From positions 62,001 to 126,000 of the forward strand of contig JAPFDS010000010.1 in assembly GCA_026168805.1 (NCBI GenBank): a stretch of DNA of 64,000 nucleotides, read 5' to 3'. The stretch's first letter is position 1. Each line of letters begins with the position of its first letter. Source of the DNA: Caryophanales bacterium (GTDB taxonomy: Bacteria; Bacillota; Bacilli; Bacillales; Amphibacillaceae). The notes beneath the pieces were generated by a model. It was not told the DNA's origin. It did no database searches and saw only the letters and a program-made list of their open reading frames with translations. Position numbers and translations under genes: made by a program. This document shows, piece by piece, positions 36,604-44,898 of the stretch.

Positions 36604-36978
36604 CTATGTTTTTACGCACTGCCTTATTGACATAAGTATCTCATTCTCAATACACCGTGCTGCATACGTCGCAAGCTTCGTACCGCGTCCTTTTTTATAG
36701 CTTTCTACACCTTTAATTAAACCTATCGTTCCAATGGAAATGAGGTCTTCGGTATCTTCACCTGTATTATCAAACTTCTTGACAATATGCGCAACTAATC
36801 GCAAATTGTGTTCGATGAGTTTGTTTCGTGCATGATGATCACCTTCTTGCATGAGTTGAATGTATTTAGCTTCATCTTCAGAGGAGAGGGGTTGTGGGAA
36901 TGCTTGGTTTTTCACGTATGAGATAAAGAAGAGTGTTTCCTTCATAATGAATGCGAGAAAGCTCATAATTCCTGACAA
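36604..36978 (-). CDS. sigK: sigK N-terminal segment (SpoIVCB part of pro-sigma-K), split gene
   Basis: 124 codons, of which the first 116 are sigma-K. An N-terminal hydrophobic pro-sequence (about 1–19, ending FFIS) would be removed by the SpoIVFB protease. Mature residues start [12 protein letters not shown], then region 2 with [20 protein letters not shown] and [15 protein letters not shown]. After the core (36631–36643) the frame adds eight unrelated residues and stops. I chose TTG 36978, which has AGGAGG eight bases upstream and gives a pro-sequence of B. subtilis length; ATG 36966 would be four residues shorter. Excision joins it in frame to 27098–27469. Confidence 0.93.
   Translation of the reverse strand: MSGIMSFLAFIMKETLFFISYVKNQAFPQPLSSEDEAKYIQLMQEGDHHARNKLIEHNLRLVAHIVKKFDNTGEDTEDLISIGTIGLIKGVESYKKGRGTKLATYAARCIENEILMSIRQCVKT
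36631..36643. other. Skin attachment core, sigK N-terminal (right) side
   Basis: CATAAGTATCTCA, identical to 27470–27482, at the point where both sigK halves diverge. The sequence to the right (TTCTCAATAC) is less symmetric than on the left side. Confidence 0.85.
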
Positions 36979-37020
36979 ATAGATGCACCTCCTGATATGT
37001 GTAGGCGATAGCCCATAGTT

Positions 37021-37036
37021 ATTCATATGTACAGAT
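37021..37036 (-). promoter_or_regulatory. Candidate sigK promoter (-10) with SpoIIID-like box
   Basis: On the minus strand CATATGAAT (37021–37029) resembles a sigma-E/sigma-K -10 box about 45 bases before the TTG start. On the plus strand ATGTACAGAT (37027–37036) matches the SpoIIID consensus at nine of ten positions. Confidence 0.45.
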
Positions 37037-37061
37037 TCACAAAACGTGTCTGTCCATAAGA

Positions 37062-37100
37062 AAAGACTTTGCTAACGTATCACTCGTAAGCAAAGTCTTT
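37062..37100 (-). terminator. Terminator at the 3' end of the mrp operon
   Basis: AAAGACTTTGCT (37062–37073) pairs with AGCAAAGTCTTT (37089–37100), a perfect 12-bp stem just after the mrpG stop on the minus strand, followed by T-rich sequence in that direction. Confidence 0.8.
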
Positions 37101-37105
37101 ATGGA

Positions 37106-37498
37106 TTATTCATTGTCTCGATGAACATTTCTCTTTTTTAATGCTTCTTCATAAGCGTCATGCTGATGCTTGAGGACTGGTTTGACACCCACCCGGTGTG
37201 CAGCTCTCGAAAGCATATGTCCACCAACGGGTGAGGTTAAGAAGACAAACATGATCGCTAGTAGTAGTTTTCCACTGATAATACCTTTCGTTCCATAGAG
37301 GAAAATGAATGCACCGACGAGTATACTCGCAATGCCAAGTGTAGGTGCTTTTGTTGCGGCATGAAGCCTTGTATACACGTCTGGAAAGCGAATGATTCCA
37401 ATGGAACTTGATAGGATAAAGAATGTACCAACGAGCAAGAATAAAACAATTGAAATGTTTAAGATAATATCAATCCATGTCTCGATCAATGATAACAC
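37106..37498 (-). CDS. mrpG: Na+/H+ antiporter subunit G
   Basis: A 130-aa small subunit of the Mrp monovalent cation/proton antiporter with three membrane helices (about 10–32, 45–62, 72–92). It has the family segment GIIRFPDVYTRLHAATKAPTLG. The charged tail is cytoplasmic. It is the last gene of the minus-strand operon and overlaps mrpF. Start is annotated as GTG 37498; TTG 37489 has a better-spaced AAAGGG. Confidence 0.93.
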   Translation of the reverse strand: MLSLIETWIDIILNISIVLFLLVGTFFILSSSIGIIRFPDVYTRLHAATKAPTLGIASILVGAFIFLYGTKGIISGKLLLAIMFVFLTSPVGGHMLSRAAHRVGVKPVLKHQHDAYEEALKKRNVHRDNE

Positions 37499-37781
37499 CC
37501 TTTTCCATGTATTTTGATAAAGCTACGGTACCGATGAACAACAGAATACCAATTAACAAGATGACATCGTTTAATTTGGAAGTGACAACTAAAATGGATG
37601 TGATCCCTGCAATGGCCATTAAGTTGATCCCTAAAGCATCAAGGGCTACTGCACGATCAGGATTCGACGGGCCGGAAATGATTCTGTACAACAATAATAC
37701 AATGGATATTGCGATACCGATAAAAGAAATTTGTACAGCCACATCAATCATCGTTTCGGTAAAGAGAAGTATATTATTCAT
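37470..37781 (-). CDS. mrpF: Na+/H+ antiporter subunit F
   Basis: A 103-aa subunit with three membrane helices and the family core RIISGPSNPDRAVALDALGI. It starts at ATG 37781 with GGAGGTGA upstream and overlaps the mrpE stop by four bases, showing tight coupling. Confidence 0.94.
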   Translation of the reverse strand: MNNILLFTETMIDVAVQISFIGIAISIVLLLYRIISGPSNPDRAVALDALGINLMAIAGITSILVVTSKLNDVILLIGILLFIGTVALSKYMEKGVIIDRDMD

Positions 37782-38254
37782 CGTGTCACCTCCATAATTG
37801 CTTTTTCAAATGTGTCTTTAATCGCATGAATCTCTTCATCTACCGTATCAATATCCATCGCGTGGATATATAACTTTGAGTTATCGTGTGATACGGAAAT
37901 TGTTAACGTTCCAGGAGTTAATGTAATTAAATTTGCTAATAATGTTACTTCCATCTCTGTTTCAAGTTCGGTCGGTAGTACGAATATGCCTGGTTCAAAT
38001 GTAGGCTTTCTTGTATACACTAATTTTACAATCGATAAGTTTGATGAAATGAGCTCGCGTAAAAATATGAACGCGAGTTTAATAATTTTCATCAATTTTT
38101 TGACGTAAAAGGGACCAGGTGTAAATCGATTTAAGACAAAAAGGAGTACAATTCCTATTATGAATCCGACGGTAAAGCTTACGATGGTGTAGGCTTCACT
38201 TAAGAACATCCACATAAATGCAATAATGAAGTTGATTACAATTTGCAAGGCCAT
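37778..38254 (-). CDS. mrpE: Na+/H+ antiporter subunit E
   Basis: A 158-aa subunit with two or three N-terminal membrane helices and a cytoplasmic domain containing LITLTPGTLTISV, characteristic of MrpE/MnhE. It follows mrpD by five bases. In Mrp complexes, subunit E contributes to the A–D assembly. Confidence 0.94.
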   Translation of the reverse strand: MALQIVINFIIAFMWMFLSEAYTIVSFTVGFIIGIVLLFVLNRFTPGPFYVKKLMKIIKLAFIFLRELISSNLSIVKLVYTRKPTFEPGIFVLPTELETEMEVTLLANLITLTPGTLTISVSHDNSKLYIHAMDIDTVDEEIHAIKDTFEKAIMEVTR

Positions 38255-38259
38255 AGTAA

Positions 38260-39735
38260 CTACTCCTTTAAGACAGATTCTATATATATTTCTGGATCTA
38301 ATAGGTACGTTGCAATCGATTCAACAGATGGATAAATAAACTCTGCACCAATTCCTAGAGCAATTGAAATTGCAATGAGGAAGGCAATCGGTCCGATCAT
38401 ACCTTTTGTTGATTTCTTAACATGTGTAGCATCTTTTTCTCCCCAAAATCCATGAATGAATATTTTCATGACGGAATATAAGATAAGCAAACTTGTGAGC
38501 AATCCAATTAAGACGACTACAATGACATCGTTTGCGACAGCCCCTTGCAAAATAAGTAGCTTTCCGATAAATCCACTGAATGGAGGAACACCAGCAAGGA
38601 CAAGTGCTGAAATAAATAGTAACCAACCTAGCACCGGATAATGATGGATGAGTCCCCCCATTTTCCGTAAATCAGTTGTCCCGGCTACATATACAATCAC
38701 TCCAACAATCATGAATAGTGCTGCTTTAATAATCATGTCGTGGACTAAGTAAAAGACGGATCCACTCACCGCTTCTTGGTTGAGAACACCAATACCTAGC
38801 ATCATAAAACCAACAGCAGGAATGACGTTATACGCAATAATTAACTTCACGTTGTTCGTCGATAGAGCACCGATGATACCAAAGATCAGTGTCAATGCCG
38901 CGATCCATATGAAAAGGGTATGTGTATAATCGATCTTATAAACGAACATAAGTGAAAACACGCGCAAAATAGAGTACACGCCTACTTTTGTTAATAACGC
39001 TCCAAATAGGGCTGATACGACTGGATTTGGCACGGTATATGAACGAGGCATCCAGTAGTATAGAGGGAAGAGCGCTGCTTTCGTAGCGAATACGAAAAAA
39101 AGAAGTACTCCAATGGTTGTTAAAATACCTTGTTGTTCGACATCTTGAATGCGTTCAGCAATTTGCGCCATATTCACTGTTCCGAGTACTGAATATAAGA
39201 AAGCAACTGCTGTTACGAATACGACGGATGAGAGTAGGTTAATGAGGACATATTTTAATGACTCTCGTAACTGTTCTCTTCCTCCACCTAATACGATTAA
39301 CGCATAAGATGCCATTAATAGAACTTCAAAAAATACAAATAGGTTAAATAAGTCACCCGTCAAAAATGCACCGGAAACTCCAGAGATTAAGAAAAAGAAA
39401 AATGCATAAAAGTAATGTTTTTCTTTACTTTCTGGAAGAGAGTGGGGTGCATAAAAGGCACATGCTGTTGCAACGATATTTGTCGTTACGACGATTAGAA
39501 CGGCTAAGGAATCGGCTACAAAAACGATTCCATATGGAGCCATCCAACTACCTGTTTCTAATACAATCGTTTCACCGTTTAGGACAATCCATGCTAAATA
39601 GATGGAAAAGGCTAGTCCAACAACTGAGAAGAACTTTGTTAACAACCTAGTAATCCCAGTATGTTTGTTGGTGATGGCAACGATAATACCTGCAAACAAC
39701 GGGAGTATAATTGGCAAAATGGCAAGATTACTCAT
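38260..39735 (-). CDS. mrpD: Na+/H+ antiporter subunit D
   Basis: A 491-aa polytopic protein of the complex I NuoM/NuoN-like family with about 14 membrane helices. Typical segments include ISGVSGAFLTGDLFNLFVFFE (given here as a family region near residue 125) and the lysine-bearing FATKAALFPLYYWMPRSY. It is one of the two large proton-conducting subunits. Its first 8 bases overlap mrpC. Confidence 0.96.
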   Translation of the reverse strand: MSNLAILPIILPLFAGIIVAITNKHTGITRLLTKFFSVVGLAFSIYLAWIVLNGETIVLETGSWMAPYGIVFVADSLAVLIVVTTNIVATACAFYAPHSLPESKEKHYFYAFFFFLISGVSGAFLTGDLFNLFVFFEVLLMASYALIVLGGGREQLRESLKYVLINLLSSVVFVTAVAFLYSVLGTVNMAQIAERIQDVEQQGILTTIGVLLFFVFATKAALFPLYYWMPRSYTVPNPVVSALFGALLTKVGVYSILRVFSLMFVYKIDYTHTLFIWIAALTLIFGIIGALSTNNVKLIIAYNVIPAVGFMMLGIGVLNQEAVSGSVFYLVHDMIIKAALFMIVGVIVYVAGTTDLRKMGGLIHHYPVLGWLLFISALVLAGVPPFSGFIGKLLILQGAVANDVIVVVLIGLLTSLLILYSVMKIFIHGFWGEKDATHVKKSTKGMIGPIAFLIAISIALGIGAEFIYPSVESIATYLLDPEIYIESVLKE

Positions 39736-40066
39736 ATTTGTTACCCCTTAATTGTTCCATATTATCTGTGTCGTTTTCTGTGATTGTGCGATAAGCGAGT
39801 ACAAGGACAACACTTGTCACTCCAAAACTGATCACAATTGACGTTAAAATGAGAGCTTGTGGTAACGGGTCTGTATACTCCGTTATACCTTCCTTAATAA
39901 TTGGAGGCGCACCTCGTTTTAGTTCTCCCATCGTTAAAATAAATAAGTGTGCAGCATGTGACACGAGTCCCGTACCAATTGCGATACGGAGGAGTTGTTT
40001 TTGCAACATATTATAGATTCCTACTGCGAATAAAACACCTGCTAAAATTGAAATAATAATCTCCAT
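39728..40066 (-). CDS. mrpC: Na+/H+ antiporter subunit C
   Basis: A 112-aa NuoK-like subunit with three membrane helices and the conserved GTGLVSHAAHLFILTMG and DPLPQALILTSIVISFG. It starts one base before the end of mrpA, so mrpB, which normally lies between the two, is absent. Confidence 0.95.
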   Translation of the reverse strand: MEIIISILAGVLFAVGIYNMLQKQLLRIAIGTGLVSHAAHLFILTMGELKRGAPPIIKEGITEYTDPLPQALILTSIVISFGVTSVVLVLAYRTITENDTDNMEQLRGNKYE

Positions 40067-42390
40067 TATTTCGCCTCCTTATTTTTCTTTAATTTAACGA
40101 GGCTATAGATGGCCAATCCAGCAATTCCGAGTACAGTAATTTCAAATAGTGTATCCACACCACGCATATCGACTAATATCACGTTTACAATGTTACTTCC
40201 TCCACCCTCAGGTAAAGAAGTTTCAATGAAGTAGTCGGATATTTTGTCAAACCAGTCGGTACTATGTGCAGCAATTCCGATCATTGCCATGAGTGTCCCA
40301 AATCCAATAGAAATGAATAGATTCATACTCTTTGTGCGAACGGATTCTGTTCGTTTCTTGAGTTTCGGGAAGTGGTAGAAACATAACAAGAATAGTGCCA
40401 CAGTTACGGTTTCAATTACCAGTTGCGTTAACGCTAAGTCTGGTGCACGGTACAGTACAAACAACATAGCAACACTATACCCAACAATACCGAGTACTAA
40501 AATGGCTGCAACGTTATGATTCATAAATAATGTCGCAATTGCAGCGATAATAATCACCATCACAATGGTCATTTCTAAAGCTGTCACAGGTGCAACGTTA
40601 TCAAATGAAATCGTAAATCCGTTGGTTGCATACATGAACACAAACGTTAACATAAACATTGCGCCAATAATGATGGATAAATATAGACGTAATGATCCAT
40701 TCATGTATGTATTCGTAATCGATGCGGAAGTTGAATCCATTTTCCGAATCATCCAGTCATACACACGGTTAAAGCTTAATTTACCTGGTAGTGCGCGGTA
40801 CACCGCTGCCCACTTTTTACGTGTGAGAACGAGTACAGTTCCAAGTGCAACTACGATTAAGGACATGATAAATGGTGTATTCAGACCATGCCAAAATGCA
40901 ATAGGTTCACTAAATGCAGATCCAAATACGGCTTCAGACGCATGTGAGAGCAATGCACTATTAAAGAACTGTGGCATCAGTGCAATCACAACGACACCAG
41001 CGACTAAAATAAACGGTGAAAGGAGCATCCCAATAGGAGCTTCTTTTGGCTCTGCAGTTAAAGCGTGTGAATCTTTCTTTCCGCCAAATACACCAAAAAA
41101 TAAATACATGGAATAGACGAATGTAAAGATACTTCCGATCACCACTACGTAAGGGATGAGTGTTGTTAAAAGACTACTATCCCACTGCATTCCTTGCACA
41201 GCAGAATCAAAGAATAGTTCTTTACTATAAAATCCATTTAGAAACGGTAGGGGAACTCCAGCCATTGAAAATGTACCAAGCACCGCTAATGTAGCTGCAA
41301 TCGGCATGAATGTGAAGAGCCCACCAAGTTTTCGAATATCTCTCGTACCTGTTTGAACATCAATAATTCCAGCAACCATGAAGAGACTTCCTTTAAAGGT
41401 CGCGTGGTTCAGAATGTGGAAGACGGCTGCGAAAATGGCAACTTCTGTACCAAAACCGAACATAGCCGTAATCATTCCGAGCTGACTGATGGTTGAATAG
41501 GCTAAAATCGCTTTTAAATCTGTTTGACGAACAGCCATATATGAACCCCAACATAATGTTAAGATTCCTACGACTGTTACGGTAATGAAAAACGAATCAT
41601 ATGTAACAAACACAGGCGAGAAACGAGCGATTAAGTATATACCGGCTTTTACCATTGTTGCCGAGTGTAAGTAAGCACTAACAGGTGTCGGTGCTTCCAT
41701 CGCATCTGGCAACCAAATGTGGAATGGAAATTGTGCTGATTTCGTAAATGCACCTAACAAGATCAGAATAATGATCAGCGGCATATAGGAGCTTTCAAGT
41801 AATACACTTGACTCGCCAATCATTCCTTGAATGCTCGTAGTACCCGTAATAGTTGACATTAGAATGAGCCCACCAAGCATACTCATTCCACCAAATATCG
41901 TAATAATGAGTGATTTGAGGGCACCATATCGAGATCGTTCTTTAAAATGCCAATACCCAATGAGCAAGAAGGATGAAACCGAAGTAAATTCCCAAAACGT
42001 ATAGAGTACAAATACGTTATCTGAAAGAACAACTCCAAGCATCGCCGTCATAAACATGAGTAGATATACATAAAAGTGGGAGAGTCTCTCTGTTGTGTCT
42101 AAATAGAAGATTGAATAAAGAACAACGAGTGCACCAATACCACTAATAAGTAATACGAATAATAAACTGAGACCATCTAGTACGAAATCAAAATTAATAT
42201 GTAAGGATGGAATCCAGTTGTACGTCTTCGTGACTGTTTGGAAATTGCTTCCAGCAAATTGGATAAAGTAAATAAAAATAATCAGTGGAACTAAAAGTAC
42301 AAAAATCCCTGTGTGTATATGCTTTTTGGCTCGGCCTAAAAATGGTACGAGAAAGGCGAACAAAAGCGGTAACAATACTACGAATAACAT
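40066..42390 (-). CDS. mrpA: Na+/H+ antiporter subunit A
   Basis: A 774-aa NuoL-like large subunit with an additional C-terminal region (about 600–774) typical of MrpA. The quinone-oxidoreductase-like core holds WEFTSVSSFLLIGYWHF and the lysine-bearing KSAQFPFHIWLPDAMEAPTP. The C-terminus ends VDTLFEITVLGIAGLAIYSL, as in stand-alone MrpA; no MrpB-like part follows. The start was set to ATG 42390, with AAGGGGG about 11 bases upstream. The extended TTG start at 42411 overlaps that site. It is the first gene of the six-gene mrp operon. Confidence 0.95.
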   Translation of the reverse strand: MLFVVLLPLLFAFLVPFLGRAKKHIHTGIFVLLVPLIIFIYFIQFAGSNFQTVTKTYNWIPSLHINFDFVLDGLSLLFVLLISGIGALVVLYSIFYLDTTERLSHFYVYLLMFMTAMLGVVLSDNVFVLYTFWEFTSVSSFLLIGYWHFKERSRYGALKSLIITIFGGMSMLGGLILMSTITGTTSIQGMIGESSVLLESSYMPLIIILILLGAFTKSAQFPFHIWLPDAMEAPTPVSAYLHSATMVKAGIYLIARFSPVFVTYDSFFITVTVVGILTLCWGSYMAVRQTDLKAILAYSTISQLGMITAMFGFGTEVAIFAAVFHILNHATFKGSLFMVAGIIDVQTGTRDIRKLGGLFTFMPIAATLAVLGTFSMAGVPLPFLNGFYSKELFFDSAVQGMQWDSSLLTTLIPYVVVIGSIFTFVYSMYLFFGVFGGKKDSHALTAEPKEAPIGMLLSPFILVAGVVVIALMPQFFNSALLSHASEAVFGSAFSEPIAFWHGLNTPFIMSLIVVALGTVLVLTRKKWAAVYRALPGKLSFNRVYDWMIRKMDSTSASITNTYMNGSLRLYLSIIIGAMFMLTFVFMYATNGFTISFDNVAPVTALEMTIVMVIIIAAIATLFMNHNVAAILVLGIVGYSVAMLFVLYRAPDLALTQLVIETVTVALFLLCFYHFPKLKKRTESVRTKSMNLFISIGFGTLMAMIGIAAHSTDWFDKISDYFIETSLPEGGGSNIVNVILVDMRGVDTLFEITVLGIAGLAIYSLVKLKKNKEAK

Positions 42391-42758
42391 TGAAACAAAA
42401 ACCCCCTTCAAACGTCCACAAGAAAAAGTGACAATTTAATTGTAAGTAGACTTCATACTTTTTTATTAGAAATCCATAGATTCTGTAGGACACCGCTTGT
42501 AACGGTACCGATCTGCTTGTGCTATGTAAATAATGTCCTTCTGCATAGTATAAAGAGTTTATTCAATATAATAAAGTATTATCCATCACAAATTAATAGT
42601 TCATTAAGAAATTCATTAAAGTGGACGAAACAGTGCGAAAAAACGCACACAAAAAAACTCCTACACTGTATAAAGGGTAAGAGTGTAAAGATTATCTTCT
42701 AGGCAATGATGGGGTATGATTAAGTGAAATAGGGGATGAACATGTGTCGAATCCATCC
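42391..42758. other. Gene-free interval upstream of mrpA
   Basis: About 370 bp with no supported gene. A 61-codon plus-strand frame here has no ribosome-binding site or homology I can see. The mrpA promoter must lie here, but I see no convincing pair of boxes. Confidence 0.4.
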
Positions 42759-42902
42759 TTAAGATTGTTCATAGGTCTTTTTATACGTTAAATTACGCCT
42801 ATCCATTTCATCTATAATCAAATGTATAAAGTCCGTACTTAACTCTAGTTCGATGGCTTTATAGTAAGATTCTAGTAATAGTTCGTTTGATAAGTCCTCC
42901 AT
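42759..42902 (-). CDS. sda: Sporulation inhibitor Sda
   Basis: A 47-aa protein, MEDLSNELLLESYYKAIELE… continuing DFIHLIIDEMDRR. It matches Sda in length and pattern (helical hairpin; B. subtilis Sda begins MRKLSDELLIESYFKA). Sda binds the histidine kinase KinA and blocks the phosphorelay when DNA replication is disturbed. GGGAGGGG lies seven bases before ATG 42902. The upstream region contains DnaA-box-like sites, as expected because sda is DnaA-controlled in B. subtilis. It is too short for common ORF cut-offs. Confidence 0.9.
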   Translation of the reverse strand: MEDLSNELLLESYYKAIELELSTDFIHLIIDEMDRRNLTYKKTYEQS

Positions 42903-42998
42903 AGCATAACCCCTCCCCCGAGATAGTCCAATCTCTATTAATATGCTTGAAGTCTATTATTAATTTAGCATTATTTATAAACGTTAACAAGTGTAGAG

Positions 42999-43097
42999 TT
43001 ATCTACATGCGTCTGTGAATATCGTGTGGGTAAGTGATATTATATCGACAGAAACACTGTAGATGTGATGTTTATTTTGTGGGCAAAGTTATCCACA
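42999..43097. promoter_or_regulatory. DnaA-box cluster upstream of sda
   Basis: In the 350-bp gene-free interval between sda and yqeG: TTATCCACA (43089–43097) is a perfect DnaA box; TTATCTACA (42999–43007) differs at one position. On the other strand TGTGAATAT (43014–43022) and TGTGGGTAA (43025–43033) each differ at one position, and TGTGGGCAA (43078–43086) at two. Confidence 0.75.
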
Positions 43098-43261
43098 TAT
43101 CGAATGGTAGTAGAAAATGTCGAACGATTCATGTTCTTTTACGCACGTTTTATGCTATAAAATCGACGCAAATATAAAACATTTCGTTTTTCATCGATTG
43201 TAGCTACCTGTTTCATGTATAATAGGTAGATATGTATGAATGCTAAAATGAGGTGGATGGA

Positions 43262-43783
43262 TTGCTAAAGAAGTTTTTGCCAGAAAGATATGTTAAAAAT
43301 GTATTTCAAATAAAACCAAGTATGTTACAAGAAGATGGTATTAAAGGGGTTATAACGGATTTAGACAATACGCTTGTTGCATGGGATGTAGCTGATGCCA
43401 CAGGTGAAGTAATCAACTGGATCTCAGATTTACAAAAAGCAGAAATCCAAGTAACGATTATCTCCAATAATAATGAAGAGCGTGTACGAATATTTTCAGA
43501 ACCGATTAAAGTTCCGTATGAAGCAGCCGCAAGAAAGCCTTCGACGAAAGCATTTCATCGGGCATGCGAACGGATGAATTTACAACCCCATGAAGTTGCG
43601 GTCGTAGGAGATCAACTCCTCACAGATGTACTCGGCGGAAATAGAGGGGGCTTTCATACGATTCTAGTGACGCCAATCGTACAAACGGACGCAAAAATCA
43701 CTCGTTTTAATCGGGCAATTGAACGTCGTATATTAAATCACTTCTATAAAAAAGGGCTATTAGAGAAAGGTGAAGATAAATGA
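43262..43783 (+). CDS. yqeG: YqeG-family HAD phosphatase
   Basis: A 173-aa HAD-superfamily IIIA phosphatase (cytoplasmic). The catalytic DLDNTL motif lies at about residues 33–38, the SNNNEERV motif II follows, then ARKPSTKAF and GDQLLTDVLGGNRGG (motif IV). The physiological substrate is not established. I chose TTG 43262, giving MLKKFLPERYVKN as in B. subtilis YqeG; the GTG at 43253 lies within the GAGGTGG ribosome-binding site. It overlaps yqeH by four bases. Confidence 0.92.
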   Translation: MLKKFLPERYVKNVFQIKPSMLQEDGIKGVITDLDNTLVAWDVADATGEVINWISDLQKAEIQVTIISNNNEERVRIFSEPIKVPYEAAARKPSTKAFHRACERMNLQPHEVAVVGDQLLTDVLGGNRGGFHTILVTPIVQTDAKITRFNRAIERRILNHFYKKGLLEKGEDK

Positions 43784-44883
43784 GTGAAACATTAATTTGT
43801 ATTGGTTGCGGTGCTCCTATTCAAACGGAAGATAAAGAAAAAATGGGATACGCTCCAGCTTCCTCGTTAAAACGAGAAGATGTTATGTGCCAGAGGTGTT
43901 TCCGGTTAAAAAACTATAATGAAACACAAGACGTATCGATGACAGATGATGACTTTTTAGAAATGATCAGTCAAATACGACATACCGATGGGTTTATTGC
44001 ATACATAGTTGATTTGTTTGATGTGAACGGTAGTATGGTTGATAATTTACCACGAATTGTTGGCGATAAGCCGATTATTTTAATTGGAAATAAAGTAGAT
44101 CTCTTGCCTAAATCAACCAATCATCGCAAAGTGGAACAATGGCTCCGGTCGATGGCTAAAGATGCTGGAATAAAGGTGAAAGATGTCTTTTTAATTTCTT
44201 CCAAAAAGGGAACAGGCATTGATGAACTTACAAGCGCACTTGATGAGCAGCGTAAAGGAAAAGATGTCTATATCGTAGGAACAACAAATGTTGGGAAATC
44301 AACGTTTGTGAACCGAATTATTGATACATCAACAGGCATGAAGCAGGTGATTACAACGTCCTATTTTCCAGGGACGACGTTAGGGTTTATTGAAATACCA
44401 CTTGATGATCGAACGCATTTAGTAGATACTCCTGGAATTGTGAACAAGAAGCAAATCATTCATTATTTATCAGAAAGTGACGTTAAAAAGGTGACCCCGA
44501 TGAAAGAAATCAAATCCCGGGTGTATCAATTAGACAGTGAACAAACATTGTTTATTGGAGGACTAGCCCGTATTGATTTTACCCATGGAGACCGGCAATC
44601 TTTTGTATGTTACTTTTCAAGTGGCGTACCGATCCATCGTACGAAATTAAGCAATGCAGATGACTTATATGAATCACATCTTGGCGAAATGCTTTCACCA
44701 CCAGATGCAGAATCTGAACAAACACTACCTGCACTGCGTAGTCAGTCCATTAAAATTACGGATGCATACACGGATATCGTTTTACCAGGACTTGGTTGGA
44801 TTACGTTTCCTAAAGGGAATTGTTCGGTAACCGTTCATAGTCCAGAACCAGTACCTATTACGGTTCGGAAATCATTTTTATAA
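43780..44883 (+). CDS. yqeH: Ribosome-assembly GTPase YqeH
   Basis: A 367-aa circularly permuted GTPase needed for 30S assembly. An N-terminal zinc finger (CIGCGAPIQ … CQRCFRL, residues 5–42) precedes the permuted G domain: G4 GNKVDLLPK comes first, then G5 SSKKGTG, G1 GTTNVGKSTF and G3 DTPG. A C-terminal RNA-binding-like region follows. It is second in the yqeG–yqeH–aroE–yhbY–nadD–yqeK–rsfS–yqeM operon. Confidence 0.96.
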   Translation: MSETLICIGCGAPIQTEDKEKMGYAPASSLKREDVMCQRCFRLKNYNETQDVSMTDDDFLEMISQIRHTDGFIAYIVDLFDVNGSMVDNLPRIVGDKPIILIGNKVDLLPKSTNHRKVEQWLRSMAKDAGIKVKDVFLISSKKGTGIDELTSALDEQRKGKDVYIVGTTNVGKSTFVNRIIDTSTGMKQVITTSYFPGTTLGFIEIPLDDRTHLVDTPGIVNKKQIIHYLSESDVKKVTPMKEIKSRVYQLDSEQTLFIGGLARIDFTHGDRQSFVCYFSSGVPIHRTKLSNADDLYESHLGEMLSPPDAESEQTLPALRSQSIKITDAYTDIVLPGLGWITFPKGNCSVTVHSPEPVPITVRKSFL

Positions 44884-44898
44884 TCGAGGTGAAAGCTC

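Larger units (their letters stand above)
27470..36643. mobile_element. sigK intervening (skin) element, 9,161-bp excision unit
   Basis: The segment separates the two halves of sigK and is bounded by the identical 13-bp core CATAAGTATCTCA (27470–27482 and 36631–36643). The spacing gives a 9,161-bp circle. A SpoIVCA-type serine recombinase gene lies at the right end, its stop 28 bp from the core. Cargo from left to right: a coiled-coil repeat protein, dnaD/dnaC remnants, a Cys-rich small ORF, a lipoprotein, a membrane protein, ku, ligD, an Ltp-like lipoprotein and unknown small genes. Replication-gene remnants and the Ltp gene point to an origin as a prophage. The insertion point in sigK, after the ILM codons, is the one I recall for B. 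subtilis skin. Confidence 0.93.

Noticed and set aside
40565-41116. 183-codon plus-strand frame opposite mrpA
   Set aside because: It is an antisense frame within a conserved membrane-protein gene, with no ribosome-binding site and no recognisable product.
42517-42702. 61-codon plus-strand frame upstream of mrpA
   Set aside because: There is no ribosome-binding site, low-complexity composition and no similarity that I can see.
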